DNA from: Streptomyces flaveolus
Lineage (GTDB): Bacteria > Actinomycetota > Actinomycetes > Streptomycetales > Streptomycetaceae
DNA: 64,000 nt
Direction: 5' to 3'
Assembly (NCBI RefSeq): GCF_014648815.1
Contig: NZ_BMRV01000007.1
Coordinates: 186,001-250,000, forward strand
A program made the position numbers and the translations under genes. The notes under the pieces are model-generated. The model made no database searches and was not told where the DNA came from. It was given only the letters and a program-made list of their open reading frames with translations. Positions within the stretch are counted from its first letter, which is position 1, and every line of letters begins with the position of its first letter. Of the stretch, positions 25,869-34,616 are shown one piece after another.

Positions 25869-26765
25869 GTGAAGCGCTTCGAACGGCTCGAGGAGATCCG
25901 GCGGATGGACCCGTACCGGGAGGCTTCGGAGATCTATCGGCTCTCCTCCGCCTACGAGTTCCCCTGGGACTTCACCCGCGCGCTCGAACTCGCCCTCTAC
26001 CGCACCTACGCCGTGCCGAGCATCGGCCGACTGCTGGCCGAGACGGCGGAGCTCACGGACCGCCCCCAGAAGCGCTACGACGACACCGTGCTGCTCCTCG
26101 ACGCCGTCGTCGAGCACGGCTTCGGGAGCCAAGAGGGGCGCACGGCGATCCGCCGCATCAACCAGATGCACCGCAGCTACGACATCAGCGACGACGACAT
26201 GCGGTACGTCCTGTGCACCTTCGTCGTGATGCCCAAACGCTGGATCGACGCCTACGGGTGGCGCAGGATGTCCGGCCACGAGACCGTCGCCTGCGCCGTC
26301 CACTACCGCACCCTGGGGCGGCACATGGGCATCAAGGACATCCCGGAGACCTACGAGGAGTTCGAGGCCTGCCTCGACGCCTACGAGCGGGAGCACTTCG
26401 CATGGGACGAGGGCGCTCGCCGGGTCTCCGACGCCACGCTCGATCTCATGACCTCCTGGTACCCGCGTCCTCTCGCGCCCCTCCTGCGCACCGGCACGCT
26501 CGCCCTGCTCGACGAGCCCCTCCTGCGGGCCTTCCGCTACACCCCGCCGACTCCCGCCACCCGCGCGATCGTGCGCCGCGCGGTACGGCTGCGGGGGCGC
26601 GCGGTCCGCCTCATGCCGCCGCGCCGTGTCCCGCACCACGCCCGGCAGAACTGGGAGATCAAGGGCTATCCGAACGGCTACCGGCTGGCGGACCTGGGCA
26701 CCCGCCCGGTCCCCGGCGTGGCGGGCTGCCCCGTGCGCCACATCGACACGTCAGCCGTCGAGTGA
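25869..26765 (+). CDS. oxygenase MpaB family protein (DUF2236)
   Basis: 298 residues. Family pattern: an N-terminal FPWDFTRALELALYRTYAVPS, then the conserved YGWRRMSGHETVACAVHYRT and DIPETYEEFEACLDAYEREH, whose histidines are the likely b-type heme ligands in characterised DUF2236 proteins such as rubber oxygenase and MpaB. It could be a heme-dependent oxygenase; the substrate is unknown. GTG start chosen because AAGGGGACGG precedes it and upstream codons are atypical. Last 15 bases overlap the 3' end of padR on the other strand. Confidence 0.82.
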   Translation: MKRFERLEEIRRMDPYREASEIYRLSSAYEFPWDFTRALELALYRTYAVPSIGRLLAETAELTDRPQKRYDDTVLLLDAVVEHGFGSQEGRTAIRRINQMHRSYDISDDDMRYVLCTFVVMPKRWIDAYGWRRMSGHETVACAVHYRTLGRHMGIKDIPETYEEFEACLDAYEREHFAWDEGARRVSDATLDLMTSWYPRPLAPLLRTGTLALLDEPLLRAFRYTPPTPATRAIVRRAVRLRGRAVRLMPPRRVPHHARQNWEIKGYPNGYRLADLGTRPVPGVAGCPVRHIDTSAVE

Positions 26766-27275
26766 GCCGATCGTCTCCCGCAGCCAGCTGAGTTCGGCAC
26801 GCGAGGTGGCCCGCGCGATGGTCAGCACACCGCGACGGAAGGGATCGTCCAGCTCCTCCGCGCGCAGCGGCCGGTCGCCGTCGTAGAAGAAGCTCGCGGG
26901 TTCCTCCAGGAAGGACAGCCGGCGGCGCAGTACGGCCGCCTGGGCGGCGGTGTCGTCCAGGTGCCGGAGGAAGGCGAGCACCGTGAACCAGCGGTTCTCG
27001 TCGGTGATGTCGCGCGGCGCGGGCTCGGCGAGCCGACGGCGCAGTTCACGCCGGCCCTCCTCGGTGAGCGTCAGGACGTGACGTGGGGCGGCGACCGAGC
27101 CGGGCTGCGTGGTGCGCGCGAGCAGCCCCGCCTTCTCCAGACGTTTGATCGCGGGATAGAGCGTGCTCTCGGCGACGGGGCGCACGTGACCGGTCAGCGC
27201 GCTGATGCGCTTGCGCAGTTCGTAGCCGTGCAGTGGGGCGTCGTAGAGGAAACCGAGGATGGCGAGCTCGAGCAT
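26751..27275 (-). CDS. PadR family transcriptional regulator
   Basis: 174 residues. Typical PadR opening MLELAILGFLYDAPLHGYEL, recognition helix region PVAESTLYPAIKRLEKAGLL, wing, and a C-terminal coiled dimerisation segment (RRRLSFLEEPASFF). ATG 27275 chosen since the conserved domain begins at once; ATG 27293 would add six residues. Divergent from an alpha/beta hydrolase gene with a perfect inverted repeat between, so it likely represses both genes. Confidence 0.88.
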   Translation of the reverse strand: MLELAILGFLYDAPLHGYELRKRISALTGHVRPVAESTLYPAIKRLEKAGLLARTTQPGSVAAPRHVLTLTEEGRRELRRRLAEPAPRDITDENRWFTVLAFLRHLDDTAAQAAVLRRRLSFLEEPASFFYDGDRPLRAEELDDPFRRGVLTIARATSRAELSWLRETIGSLDG

Positions 27276-27348
27276 GCCCGCATTCTCGCGCATGTCCGCT
27301 GTACATCGGCCACTCATTACTTCGATCCATGGGTACCCCTCTCTTCAT

Positions 27349-27368
27349 ATACATCGGTCACGATGTAT
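27349..27368. promoter_or_regulatory. candidate PadR operator
   Basis: ATACATCG (27349-27356) and its exact complement CGATGTAT (27361-27368) flank GTCA, in the divergent region between padR and the hydrolase gene. Contains ACAT/ATGT words typical of PadR sites. A half-site GTACATCG recurs at 27301-27308 nearer to padR. A TATTGT immediately overlapping the right arm could be a -10 of the hydrolase gene. Confidence 0.75.
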
Positions 27369-27420
27369 TGTCCTGGGTGTGCGTGGGCCGCCGTGGTCCG
27401 CCCGGCGAAGGGGAGACGGG

Positions 27421-28176
27421 ATGAGGGAGACCGAGTTCGACGACAGGGGAAGCCGCGTCCGCTGGACGGAGACACCGGGGGCGGAACCGGCGCGGGTGTA
27501 CGTGCACGGGCTCGGGGCGATGTCGGCCGTCTACCACGCGCACATCGCGTCCCGTCCCGAACTCGCGGGCCGGCGCAGCCTCTTCGTCGACCTGCCCGGC
27601 CACGGCATCAGCGACCGGCCCCAGGACTTCGGCTACACCCTCGACGACCACGCCGGCGCACTCGCCGCGGTGCTGGACGCGGCGGGTGTGAACGGCGCCG
27701 AACTGATCGCGCACAGCATGGGCGGCTCCGTAGCCATAGTCCTGGCCCACCGGCGGCCCGACCTGGTCTCCCGCCTCGTCCTCACCGAGGCCAACCTCGA
27801 CGCCTCCCCGCCACCGACCGCCGGCAGCAGCGGCATCGCCGCCCACGAGGAGGACGACTTCGTGAACGGCGCCCACGCGCGCGTGCTCGAAGGCGTCGGC
27901 CCCCAGTGGGCGGCGACGATGCGACTGGCCGACCCGCGCGCCCTGCACCGCTCCGCCGTCGGTCTGCGGCGCGGCTCGGAACCCGTGATGCGCACCCTGC
28001 TCGAAGGGCTGGACGTCGACCGCGTGTACCTGCAGGGCGAACTCAGCGGTGAACTGGCGGGCTACCAGGACCTGGAGGCGGCGGGCGTGCGTGTGGTGAC
28101 CGTGCCGGGCGCCGGGCACAACGTCATGTTCGACAACCCGGAGGCGTTCGCGGCGGCCGTCGCGGGACGGGCCTGA
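27421..28176 (+). CDS. alpha/beta hydrolase
   Basis: 251 residues. Oxyanion motif VHGLG near residue 29, nucleophile Ser99 in IAHSMGGSVAIVLAH, catalytic His233 in GAGHNVMFD, and a small lid region. GGGGAGACGGG precedes the ATG. Esterase, thioesterase or haloalkane-type activities are all possible; no substrate clue. Likely repressed by the divergent PadR protein. Confidence 0.88.
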   Translation: MRETEFDDRGSRVRWTETPGAEPARVYVHGLGAMSAVYHAHIASRPELAGRRSLFVDLPGHGISDRPQDFGYTLDDHAGALAAVLDAAGVNGAELIAHSMGGSVAIVLAHRRPDLVSRLVLTEANLDASPPPTAGSSGIAAHEEDDFVNGAHARVLEGVGPQWAATMRLADPRALHRSAVGLRRGSEPVMRTLLEGLDVDRVYLQGELSGELAGYQDLEAAGVRVVTVPGAGHNVMFDNPEAFAAAVAGRA

Positions 28177-28180
28177 GCGG

Positions 28181-28780
28181 TCAGTCCTCGCGGACGGCCA
28201 GGGCGAGGAACCGGGCGTCCTCGTCGGCGTACGACGTCATGCGCCACCCGGAACCCCCCAGCAGCGGCCGGAGGTTGGGCTCGGCGCGCAGGTCGTCCGG
28301 GGTGATCCGCCGCCCCTGCCGTGCCGCGAGCGCCGCCCTGCCGATCGGGTGGAACAGCGCCAGCACACCGCCGGGGCGCACGACCCGCGCCAGCTCCGCC
28401 AGGTTGCCCGCCGGATCGGGCAGGTGGGCGATCAGCCCCGCCGCGAACACGGCGTCGAGGGAGCGCGGACGCAGCGGCAGGGCGGCCACGTCGGCCAGCA
28501 GCAACCGTCCGTCCCGGTCCCGACCGGCCCGTACGGCCGCCTCGAGCATGGCCGGGGTCAGGTCGGCGCCGACGACCACTCCCGACGGGCCCACGGCCGC
28601 CCGGAGCGCCGGCAGGGCCCGTCCGGTGCCGCAGCCCGCGTCGAGGACCCGGTCCCCCTCGCGCAGACCCAGCTCGGCTACGGCGGCCGCGTAGGCGGGG
28701 CCGTCGTCGGGGAACCGGCTGTCCCAGCCGGCGGCGCGGGCCGCGAAGAACTCCTGGACGTGTGTGTGGTCGTCGCTCAT
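28181..28780 (-). CDS. SAM-dependent class I methyltransferase
   Basis: 199 residues, methyltransferase type 11/25. SAM motif I VLDAGCGTGRALPAL, then VVGADLTPAMLEAA, the acidic motif LLLADVAALPLRPRSLDAV, and post-motif VVRPGGVLALFHPIG. Acceptor unknown. ATG 28780 preferred to 28798 because GGGGGA lies 9 bases before it. Stop is 4 bases from the convergent hydrolase stop. Confidence 0.87.
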   Translation of the reverse strand: MSDDHTHVQEFFAARAAGWDSRFPDDGPAYAAAVAELGLREGDRVLDAGCGTGRALPALRAAVGPSGVVVGADLTPAMLEAAVRAGRDRDGRLLLADVAALPLRPRSLDAVFAAGLIAHLPDPAGNLAELARVVRPGGVLALFHPIGRAALAARQGRRITPDDLRAEPNLRPLLGGSGWRMTSYADEDARFLALAVRED

Positions 28781-28931
28781 GTCGGCATGATCCCCCAACC
28801 GGCACCGAGGGTGCCGCGGCGCACACGTTCGAGCGTGACGCGATCGTTCCCCAACCTCTCTGTGTCATATCCCAACAGGTTTCGAACGCGCCCCCGTTGT
28901 GCGCCCCCGGCAGGACTAGCGTCCCGGGGCC

Positions 28932-29705
28932 ATGGGACACCTGGACCACGCCGCCCTGGGCTGGCTGACACCCGCGCTGTCGTACGCGATGGCCTGCACC
29001 GGCGCCGCCCTCGGACTGCGCTGCACCGTGCGCGCCCTCGGCGCCACCGGGCGCTCGCGCCGCAACTGGCTCCTCACCGCGGCCACGGCGATCGGCACCG
29101 GCATCTGGACGATGCACTTCGTCGCCATGCTCGGCTTCCAGGTCGGCGGCACCGACATCCGCTACGACGTGCCGCTCACCCTCACGAGCCTGCTCGTCGC
29201 CATGCTCGTCGTCTGCGCCGGCGTCTTCGCGGTGGGGTACAGCCGCGACCGCGGACGAGCTCTCCTGCTCGGCGGCCTCACCACGGGGCTCGGCGTCGCG
29301 AGCATGCACTACCTCGGCATGGCGGCCGTACGCCTGCACGGCGACGTGAGCTACGACCCGACGCGGGTCGCCCTCTCCGTCGTGATCGCCGTCGTCGCGG
29401 CCACGGCGGCGCTGTGGGCCGCGCTCAACATCAGGTCGCCCCTCGCGGTCACCCTCGCCTCCCTGCTCATGGGAGCGGCGGTGAGCAGCATGCACTACAC
29501 CGGGATGTTCGCTGTGAGCGTGCGTGTCACACCGTCCGGCGAGGCCCTGCCCGGGGCCACGGCGATGCAGTTCATCTTCCCCCTCGCCGTCGGCCTCGGG
29601 TCCTACCTGTTCCTGACCTCGGCCTTCGTCGCGCTGTCACCGACCGCGGGGGAGCGCGAGGCGTCCGCTTCGGCTCAGCAGCCCCTCCACAGCCCCGCAC
29701 GGTAG
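28932..29705 (+). CDS. MHYT domain integral membrane protein
   Basis: 257 residues with about seven hydrophobic helices and three MHYT-type motifs at helix ends: WTMHFVAMLGF, SMHYLGMAAV and SMHYTGMFAV. MHYT domains are proposed to bind copper or sense oxygen, CO or NO at the membrane. There is no cytoplasmic output domain (such as GGDEF or EAL), so if it senses anything it must signal through a partner. It lies 66 bases before the conservon operon on the same strand; a functional link with the conservon kinase is possible but not shown. Confidence 0.9.
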   Translation: MGHLDHAALGWLTPALSYAMACTGAALGLRCTVRALGATGRSRRNWLLTAATAIGTGIWTMHFVAMLGFQVGGTDIRYDVPLTLTSLLVAMLVVCAGVFAVGYSRDRGRALLLGGLTTGLGVASMHYLGMAAVRLHGDVSYDPTRVALSVVIAVVAATAALWAALNIRSPLAVTLASLLMGAAVSSMHYTGMFAVSVRVTPSGEALPGATAMQFIFPLAVGLGSYLFLTSAFVALSPTAGEREASASAQQPLHSPAR

Positions 29706-29771
29706 CGGGGTCCCGCTCACCGGCGGCCCGGAGACGGGGCCCGCACCGAACCAGTCAGAAGCGAGGAGGCC

Positions 29772-32390
29772 ATGCGCACACCCCGTACGACCCCCGCGAC
29801 CGGCGCCGAGGCGCCACCGTCGCCGCCCGTGCGCGGCCGTCGCGCGCACGCCGGGCCACCGGCCGACGAGAGCCCGGCGGAGCCCGCGGGTCAGGCACCG
29901 GACCCGGCCCCCACGCGCCCGTGGCGCAGGCGCATACGCCCGCGCACCGTGCGCGCCAAGATCGTCTGTCTGCTGATGGTGCCCGTGGTCTCCCTCCTGG
30001 CCCTGTGGGCGTACGCCACCGTCACCACCGCCCAGGACGTCTCCCGGCTGCGCCAGGTCCAGCGGGTGGACGCCCAGGTCCGGGCCCCGGTGAGCGCCGC
30101 CGTCGCCGCGTTGCAGGCGGAGCGGACGGCGGCCGTACGCCGCGCCACCGACCCGTCGGCGGTGCCGGCCGGCGACTACGAGGAGCTGTCCGCACGCACC
30201 GACCGGGCCGTCGCGAAGCTGCGACTCGGCGAACACAGCACCGTCGCCGACAGCGGGGAACTGCCCGCCGGAGTGGCCCGGCGGCTCGAGGCGTTCGTCA
30301 CCGGTGCCGAGGAACTGGGCCCGCTGCGCAGTGCCGTGCTCGAGCGCCGCGCGGACTGGGCGGAGACCTACCAGCGGTACACGACGGCCATCTCGGCGGC
30401 CTTCGGGGTGGGCGGTGCGCTGAGCGGTGTCCAGGACGCGGATCTCGGCTCCGACGCGCGCGTGCTGGTCGAGTTCGCCCGCGCGGGCGAGGCGCTCGCC
30501 CAGGAGGACGCCGTACTCGCCGGTGCCCGGCTCGCCGGCGGCCTCGACGGCGAGCGACTGCGGCTGTTCACCGGTGCCGTCGGCGCCCGCCGTGCCCTCA
30601 CCGAGTCCGCCGTCGCCGATCTGCGCGGCCCGGACCGCGCCGCCTGGCTGGAACTCGCCGGCGGCACCGCCTACACGACGATGGGCGCCGCCGAGGACAG
30701 GCTGCTGGACGGCGGCGCGGACGACCGGCCGGTCGAGGCCGCGGCACCCCGCAGTGCCTGGGACACGGCCCACGCGCGGGTGCGGGACGGCATGCGGACC
30801 ATCGAAGGGGACGCCGGGCGAAGAGTCGCCGACCGGGCCGACCCGTTCACCCGCGGTGTGCTCACTCCGGCAGGGGCCGCCGTCCTCTTCGGTCTTCTCG
30901 CCGTCGCCGCGTCCCTGGTCATCTCCGTCCGCATCGGCCGCGGCCTCGTGGTCGAGCTGGTGAGCCTGCGCAACAGCGCCCTGGAGATCGCCCGGCACAA
31001 ACTTCCCGAGGCCATGCGCCGGCTGCGCACGGGCGAGGAGATCGACATCCGCGCCGAGGCCCCGCCGGGGGCACCCGCCGAGGACGAGGCCGGGCAGGTC
31101 GCCGAGGCCCTGGGCACCGTGCACCGCGCCGCACTGCGGGCCGCCGTCGAGCGCGCCGAACTCGCCAGCGGCATCTCCGGGGTCTTCGTCAACCTCGCCC
31201 GCCGCAGCCAGATCCTCGTCCACCGCCAGCTGAGCCTCCTCGACAGCATGGAACGCCGCTCCGACGACCCGAACGAACTGAGCGACCTGTTCCGCCTCGA
31301 CCACCTCACCACCCGGATGCGCCGCCACGCCGAAAGCCTGATCATCCTCTCCGGAGCGGCCCCCGGACGCGCCTGGCGCATGCCGGTCCCGCTGACCGAC
31401 GTCGTCCGTGCGGCGGTCTCCGAGGTCGAGGACTACGCGCGCGTGGAGGTACGGCGACTGCCCGAGGCGTCCGTCGTCGGCGCCGCCGTCGCCGACCTCA
31501 CGCACCTCGTCGCCGAGCTCATCGAGAACGCCGCGCAGTTCTCGCCGCCCCACACGCGCGTGAGCGTCACCGGCGAGCCCGTCGGCAACGGCTACGCGCT
31601 CGAGGTGGAGGACCGCGGGCTCGGCATGGGCCAGGAGGCCCTCGCGGAGGCCAACCGCCGCATCGCCCAGTCCGAGGCACTCGACCTGTTCGACAGCGAC
31701 CGGCTCGGCCTGTTCGTGGTCAGCCGGCTCGCGTCCCGGCACGGCATCAAGGTCCATCTGAGGACGTCGCCCTACGGCGGCACCACCGCTGTCGTCCTCC
31801 TGCCCACCGCCCTGCTGCACAGCGGAGCGGCGGAACGTTCCCCCGAGGACGCCCGTCCGCTCCAGGCGCAGCCACGGCTGTCTCCCGAAGCCGCACCCAA
31901 GGAAGCGGCACACGCGGAAGCCGAGACAGCGGGGAAGCCGGAGGAGCGCAGGTACGCGCGTGTGCCCGCCGACATCCCGCGCCAGGAGCCCGTGGCCGCA
32001 CCGGCCGACCGGCCCCCGCTGGTGGCGCCCGTACCCGCCGCGGCGCAGACCACGACCACAAGCCGGCCCCCAGGAGCGCCTGCCTTGCGTCTGCACCCGT
32101 CCACCGGCCGCTCCTCCGACCGATCCCCCGGCCGAGCCGCGGAGTCCGACGGCCTCCCCCGCCGCGTACGCCAGGCCAGCCTCGCACCCCAACTGCGCAA
32201 CGGGCGGCCGGAAGAACCCGCCCAGCCCGTCCCACCGCACGACCCCGACGAGCGTACCCCCGAGCGCGTACGCGACCGCATGGCGGCATACCGCGACGGC
32301 TGGACGCGCGGCGGTGGCAGGCAACCCGGTCGCGGAGCCCCGCCCGGCGCGACGGCCGTCCGCGACACCAGCGAAGGAGACCCCGCATGA
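29772..32390 (+). CDS. cvnA: conservon sensor histidine kinase CvnA
   Basis: 872 residues. Disordered Pro/Arg-rich N terminus (~1-60), membrane helix around 63-85, an extracellular nitrate/nitrite-sensing-like helical domain (to ~365), second membrane helix (LTPAGAAVLFGLLAVAASLV), a HAMP-like stretch, then ATPase: N-box LVAELIENAAQFSPPHTRV, DRGLGMG, and GLFVVSRLASRHG. Long disordered C-terminal tail of ~180 residues. In conservons this membrane protein recruits CvnB/C/D at the membrane much like a receptor. Its stop overlaps the cvnB start (ATGA). Confidence 0.92.
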   Translation: MRTPRTTPATGAEAPPSPPVRGRRAHAGPPADESPAEPAGQAPDPAPTRPWRRRIRPRTVRAKIVCLLMVPVVSLLALWAYATVTTAQDVSRLRQVQRVDAQVRAPVSAAVAALQAERTAAVRRATDPSAVPAGDYEELSARTDRAVAKLRLGEHSTVADSGELPAGVARRLEAFVTGAEELGPLRSAVLERRADWAETYQRYTTAISAAFGVGGALSGVQDADLGSDARVLVEFARAGEALAQEDAVLAGARLAGGLDGERLRLFTGAVGARRALTESAVADLRGPDRAAWLELAGGTAYTTMGAAEDRLLDGGADDRPVEAAAPRSAWDTAHARVRDGMRTIEGDAGRRVADRADPFTRGVLTPAGAAVLFGLLAVAASLVISVRIGRGLVVELVSLRNSALEIARHKLPEAMRRLRTGEEIDIRAEAPPGAPAEDEAGQVAEALGTVHRAALRAAVERAELASGISGVFVNLARRSQILVHRQLSLLDSMERRSDDPNELSDLFRLDHLTTRMRRHAESLIILSGAAPGRAWRMPVPLTDVVRAAVSEVEDYARVEVRRLPEASVVGAAVADLTHLVAELIENAAQFSPPHTRVSVTGEPVGNGYALEVEDRGLGMGQEALAEANRRIAQSEALDLFDSDRLGLFVVSRLASRHGIKVHLRTSPYGGTTAVVLLPTALLHSGAAERSPEDARPLQAQPRLSPEAAPKEAAHAEAETAGKPEERRYARVPADIPRQEPVAAPADRPPLVAPVPAAAQTTTTSRPPGAPALRLHPSTGRSSDRSPGRAAESDGLPRRVRQASLAPQLRNGRPEEPAQPVPPHDPDERTPERVRDRMAAYRDGWTRGGGRQPGRGAPPGATAVRDTSEGDPA

Positions 32391-32824
32391 TCCAGGACCC
32401 CCGCACGACACCCGACCGGCGGACGGGCGAACTCGACTGGCTGCTGGACGACATGGTCGTGCGCGTGAGCGAAGTGCGGCACGCCGTCGTGCTGTCGAAC
32501 GACGGGCTCGCCGTGGGTGCGTCGACCGGCCTCGGCCGCGAGGACGCCGAGCACCTGGCCGCCGTCTCCTCCGGTTTCCACAGCCTCGCCAAGGGCGCGG
32601 GCCGGCACTTCGGCGCCGGGGGCGTGCGCCAGACCATGGTGGAGATGGACGACGCCTTCCTGTTCGTCGCCGCCGCGGGGGACGGCTCCTGCCTGGCCGT
32701 CCTCACCGCCGTGACCGCGGACATCGGCCTGGTCGCGTACGAGATGGCACGGCTGGTCAGACGTGTCGGCGAGCACCTTTACACGCCCCCACGCGCAGCG
32801 GCCCGGCCGCCCGCCGCGGGATGA
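32387..32824 (+). CDS. cvnB: Roadblock/LC7 protein CvnB
   Basis: 145 residues. Roadblock/LC7 fold: WLLDDMVVRVSEVRHAVVLS, DGLAVGASTGLGREDAEHLA, GGVRQTMVEMDDAFLFVAAA, with the terminal helix LVAYEMARLVRRVGEHL. MglB-type regulators of small GTPases; partner of CvnD. GCGAAGGAGA precedes the start, which overlaps the cvnA stop. A close paralogue lies at 34617. Confidence 0.93.
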   Translation: MIQDPRTTPDRRTGELDWLLDDMVVRVSEVRHAVVLSNDGLAVGASTGLGREDAEHLAAVSSGFHSLAKGAGRHFGAGGVRQTMVEMDDAFLFVAAAGDGSCLAVLTAVTADIGLVAYEMARLVRRVGEHLYTPPRAAARPPAAG

Positions 32825-32846
32825 CGCGGGAGGGCGGTCCGCGCAG

Positions 32847-33260
32847 ATGACCGACGACATCACGGGCGGCGCCCCCGACCGGCCGGGCGGCCAGTGGTAC
32901 GACAACGAGGCCGGACCTCTGGTCCGCCCCTACGCGATGACGGGCGGCCGCACCCACCCGGGCCCCACCGGAGTGCGGTTCGACCTGATTGCCCTCGTCA
33001 CCCTGGACCCGAGCGCACCCGAAGCCGACCACACCGCGCTCGGACCCGAACACCGCGCCCTGATCGAGCTGTGCCGCACGGAGACGCAGTCGGTCGCCGA
33101 GCTCGCGGCCGACGCGGATCTGCCCGTGGGCGTCGTCCGGGTGCTCCTCGGCGACCTGGTCGAACTGGGCTCCGTGACCGTCAGCCGTCCCGTGCCGCCC
33201 GCGCAGCTTCCCGACGAACGCATCCTGCGCGAGGTGATCAACGGGTTGCGCGCCCTGTAG
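32847..33260 (+). CDS. cvnC: conservon DUF742 protein CvnC
   Basis: 137 residues. DUF742 pattern: GPLVRPYAMTGGRTHPGP near the start and a winged-helix-like C terminus (SVAELAADADLPVGVVRVLLGDLVELG, ending PDERILREVINGLRAL). Third gene of the conservon; bridges CvnA/B and the GTPase in known systems. GGGAGGGCGG precedes the ATG. Confidence 0.92.
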   Translation: MTDDITGGAPDRPGGQWYDNEAGPLVRPYAMTGGRTHPGPTGVRFDLIALVTLDPSAPEADHTALGPEHRALIELCRTETQSVAELAADADLPVGVVRVLLGDLVELGSVTVSRPVPPAQLPDERILREVINGLRAL

Positions 33261-33295
33261 AGACCGCTCCGACAGAGAAGAAGAGGCCGCAGGCC

Positions 33296-33409
33296 ATGCC
33301 GGCGAAGAACCACGACGACTCGCCCATCCGTAACGGCCGCTCGCGCACGCCGAGGCCGCCGCACACGCCCCCGGCCGTCGGCCGTCGTCCGCACACACGA
33401 GAGAAGTGA
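33296..33409 (+). CDS. possible small in-frame leader ORF before cvnD
   Basis: ATG at 33296 opens a 37-codon basic, Pro/Arg-rich frame (MPAKNHDDSPIRNGRSRTPR...) ending in TGA at 33407-33409. It is in the same phase as cvnD, whose ATG follows after a single further codon. A purine-rich AAGAAGAGG lies upstream. It could be a leader peptide coupling cvnC to cvnD, or an N-terminal extension of the GTPase gene interrupted by a stop. May equally be chance. Confidence 0.3.
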   Translation: MPAKNHDDSPIRNGRSRTPRPPHTPPAVGRRPHTREK

Positions 33410-33412
33410 TCG

Positions 33413-34018
33413 ATGGTCTCCGAACACCCCGACGCCGCCGGCGGCGACACGACCGCGCTGGCGCTGAAGATCCTCGTCGCCGGAGGATTCGGCGTGGGCA
33501 AGACCACCCTGGTGGGCGCGGTCAGCGAGATCAGACCGCTGCGCACGGAGGAACTGCTCTCGCAGGCCGGCCAAGGAGTGGACGACACCGGCGGCATCGA
33601 CCAGAAGGTCACCACGACCGTCGCCATGGACTTCGGACGCATCACCATCCGGTCCGGGCTCTCCCTCTACCTCTTCGGCACCCCGGGCCAGGACCGCTTC
33701 TGGTTCCTGTGGGACGAACTCGCCCAGGGCGCCCTCGGCGCGGTCGTCCTCGCGGACACCCGGCGCCTGGAGGACTGTTTTCCGGCGGTGGACTACTTCG
33801 AGCACCGGCACATCCCGTTCGTGGTGGCCGTCAACTGCTTCTCGGGTGCTCGCCGCCACGGCGCCGAGGACGTCCTGCGCGCTCTCGACCTCGACGCCGG
33901 GACGCCCGTGGTGCTGTGCGACGCGCGGGAACGCGACTCGGGAAAGGAGGTGCTGATCCGGCTGGTCGAGTACGCCGGGCGGGTGCACACCGCCCGGCTG
34001 CTCGACTCGGTGCGGTGA
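33413..34018 (+). CDS. cvnD: conservon small GTPase CvnD
   Basis: 201 residues. P-loop ILVAGGFGVGKTTLVGAVSE (24-31), switch II FGTPGQDRFWFLW, and strands LGAVVLADTRRLEDCF and VVAVNCFSG. The usual NKxD base-recognition motif appears as VNCF, as in conservon GTPases. Cycles between GTP and GDP under control of CvnB/CvnC. GAGAAG lies before the ATG. Last gene of the operon. Confidence 0.93.
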   Translation: MVSEHPDAAGGDTTALALKILVAGGFGVGKTTLVGAVSEIRPLRTEELLSQAGQGVDDTGGIDQKVTTTVAMDFGRITIRSGLSLYLFGTPGQDRFWFLWDELAQGALGAVVLADTRRLEDCFPAVDYFEHRHIPFVVAVNCFSGARRHGAEDVLRALDLDAGTPVVLCDARERDSGKEVLIRLVEYAGRVHTARLLDSVR

Positions 34019-34081
34019 CCGGCTCACCGCCCCCGGCGGCAACCGCGCTCCGGGCGCCGGCGCACCGCCCGCGGAGCGGGC

Positions 34082-34510
34082 TCAGCCCGCCACGGCCTTC
34101 TGCGCCACGACCTTGTCGACGGTGACGCGGACCAGAAGCTCGCCCGGGACGCCGTTGCGGGCCCCGAACTCCTCGGCGCGGTCCTCGCCCATGTACCGGG
34201 CTCCGATCCGCGCGGCCCAGTGCCTCAGTTCGCCGAGGTCGTCCACGATCCTCGCGCGGCCCTGCAGCACCACGTAGTCGAAGGGCGGCCGGTCGTCGTC
34301 CACACACAGGGCCACCCGGCCGTCCCGGACCAGATTGCGTCCCTTCACGGTGTTCTCGCCGGTGTTGAACACCACCTCGTCCCCGTCCAGCAGGAACCAG
34401 ATCGGCGCCACGTGCGGACTGCCGTCCGCGCGAACGGTGGAGAGCTTCGCCGTGCGGGTGCCGTGGGAGACGAACGCCCGCCACTCGTCATCGGTCATCT
34501 TCTGTGCCAT
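34082..34510 (-). CDS. PPOX-class (pyridoxamine 5'-phosphate oxidase-like) F420/flavin protein
   Basis: 142 residues, split-barrel flavin/F420-binding fold: TRTAKLSTVRADGSPHVAPI, WFLLDGDEVVFNTGENTVKG, RVALCVDDDRPPFDYVVLQG. This pattern is that of mycobacterial/streptomycete F420-dependent reductases (PPOX class). AAGGAGG lies 11 bases before the ATG. Divergent from the orphan Roadblock gene and convergent with cvnD. Substrate unknown. Confidence 0.85.
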   Translation of the reverse strand: MAQKMTDDEWRAFVSHGTRTAKLSTVRADGSPHVAPIWFLLDGDEVVFNTGENTVKGRNLVRDGRVALCVDDDRPPFDYVVLQGRARIVDDLGELRHWAARIGARYMGEDRAEEFGARNGVPGELLVRVTVDKVVAQKAVAG

Positions 34511-34616
34511 GCACCAATCCTCCTTGCCCGCGGCACGGGTGTGGGGAAGGCTGGCGGGCAGATCCCCCGCGCAGGGGGAGACGACGCATACGGGGACAAC
34601 ACGGGGAGACCGGATC

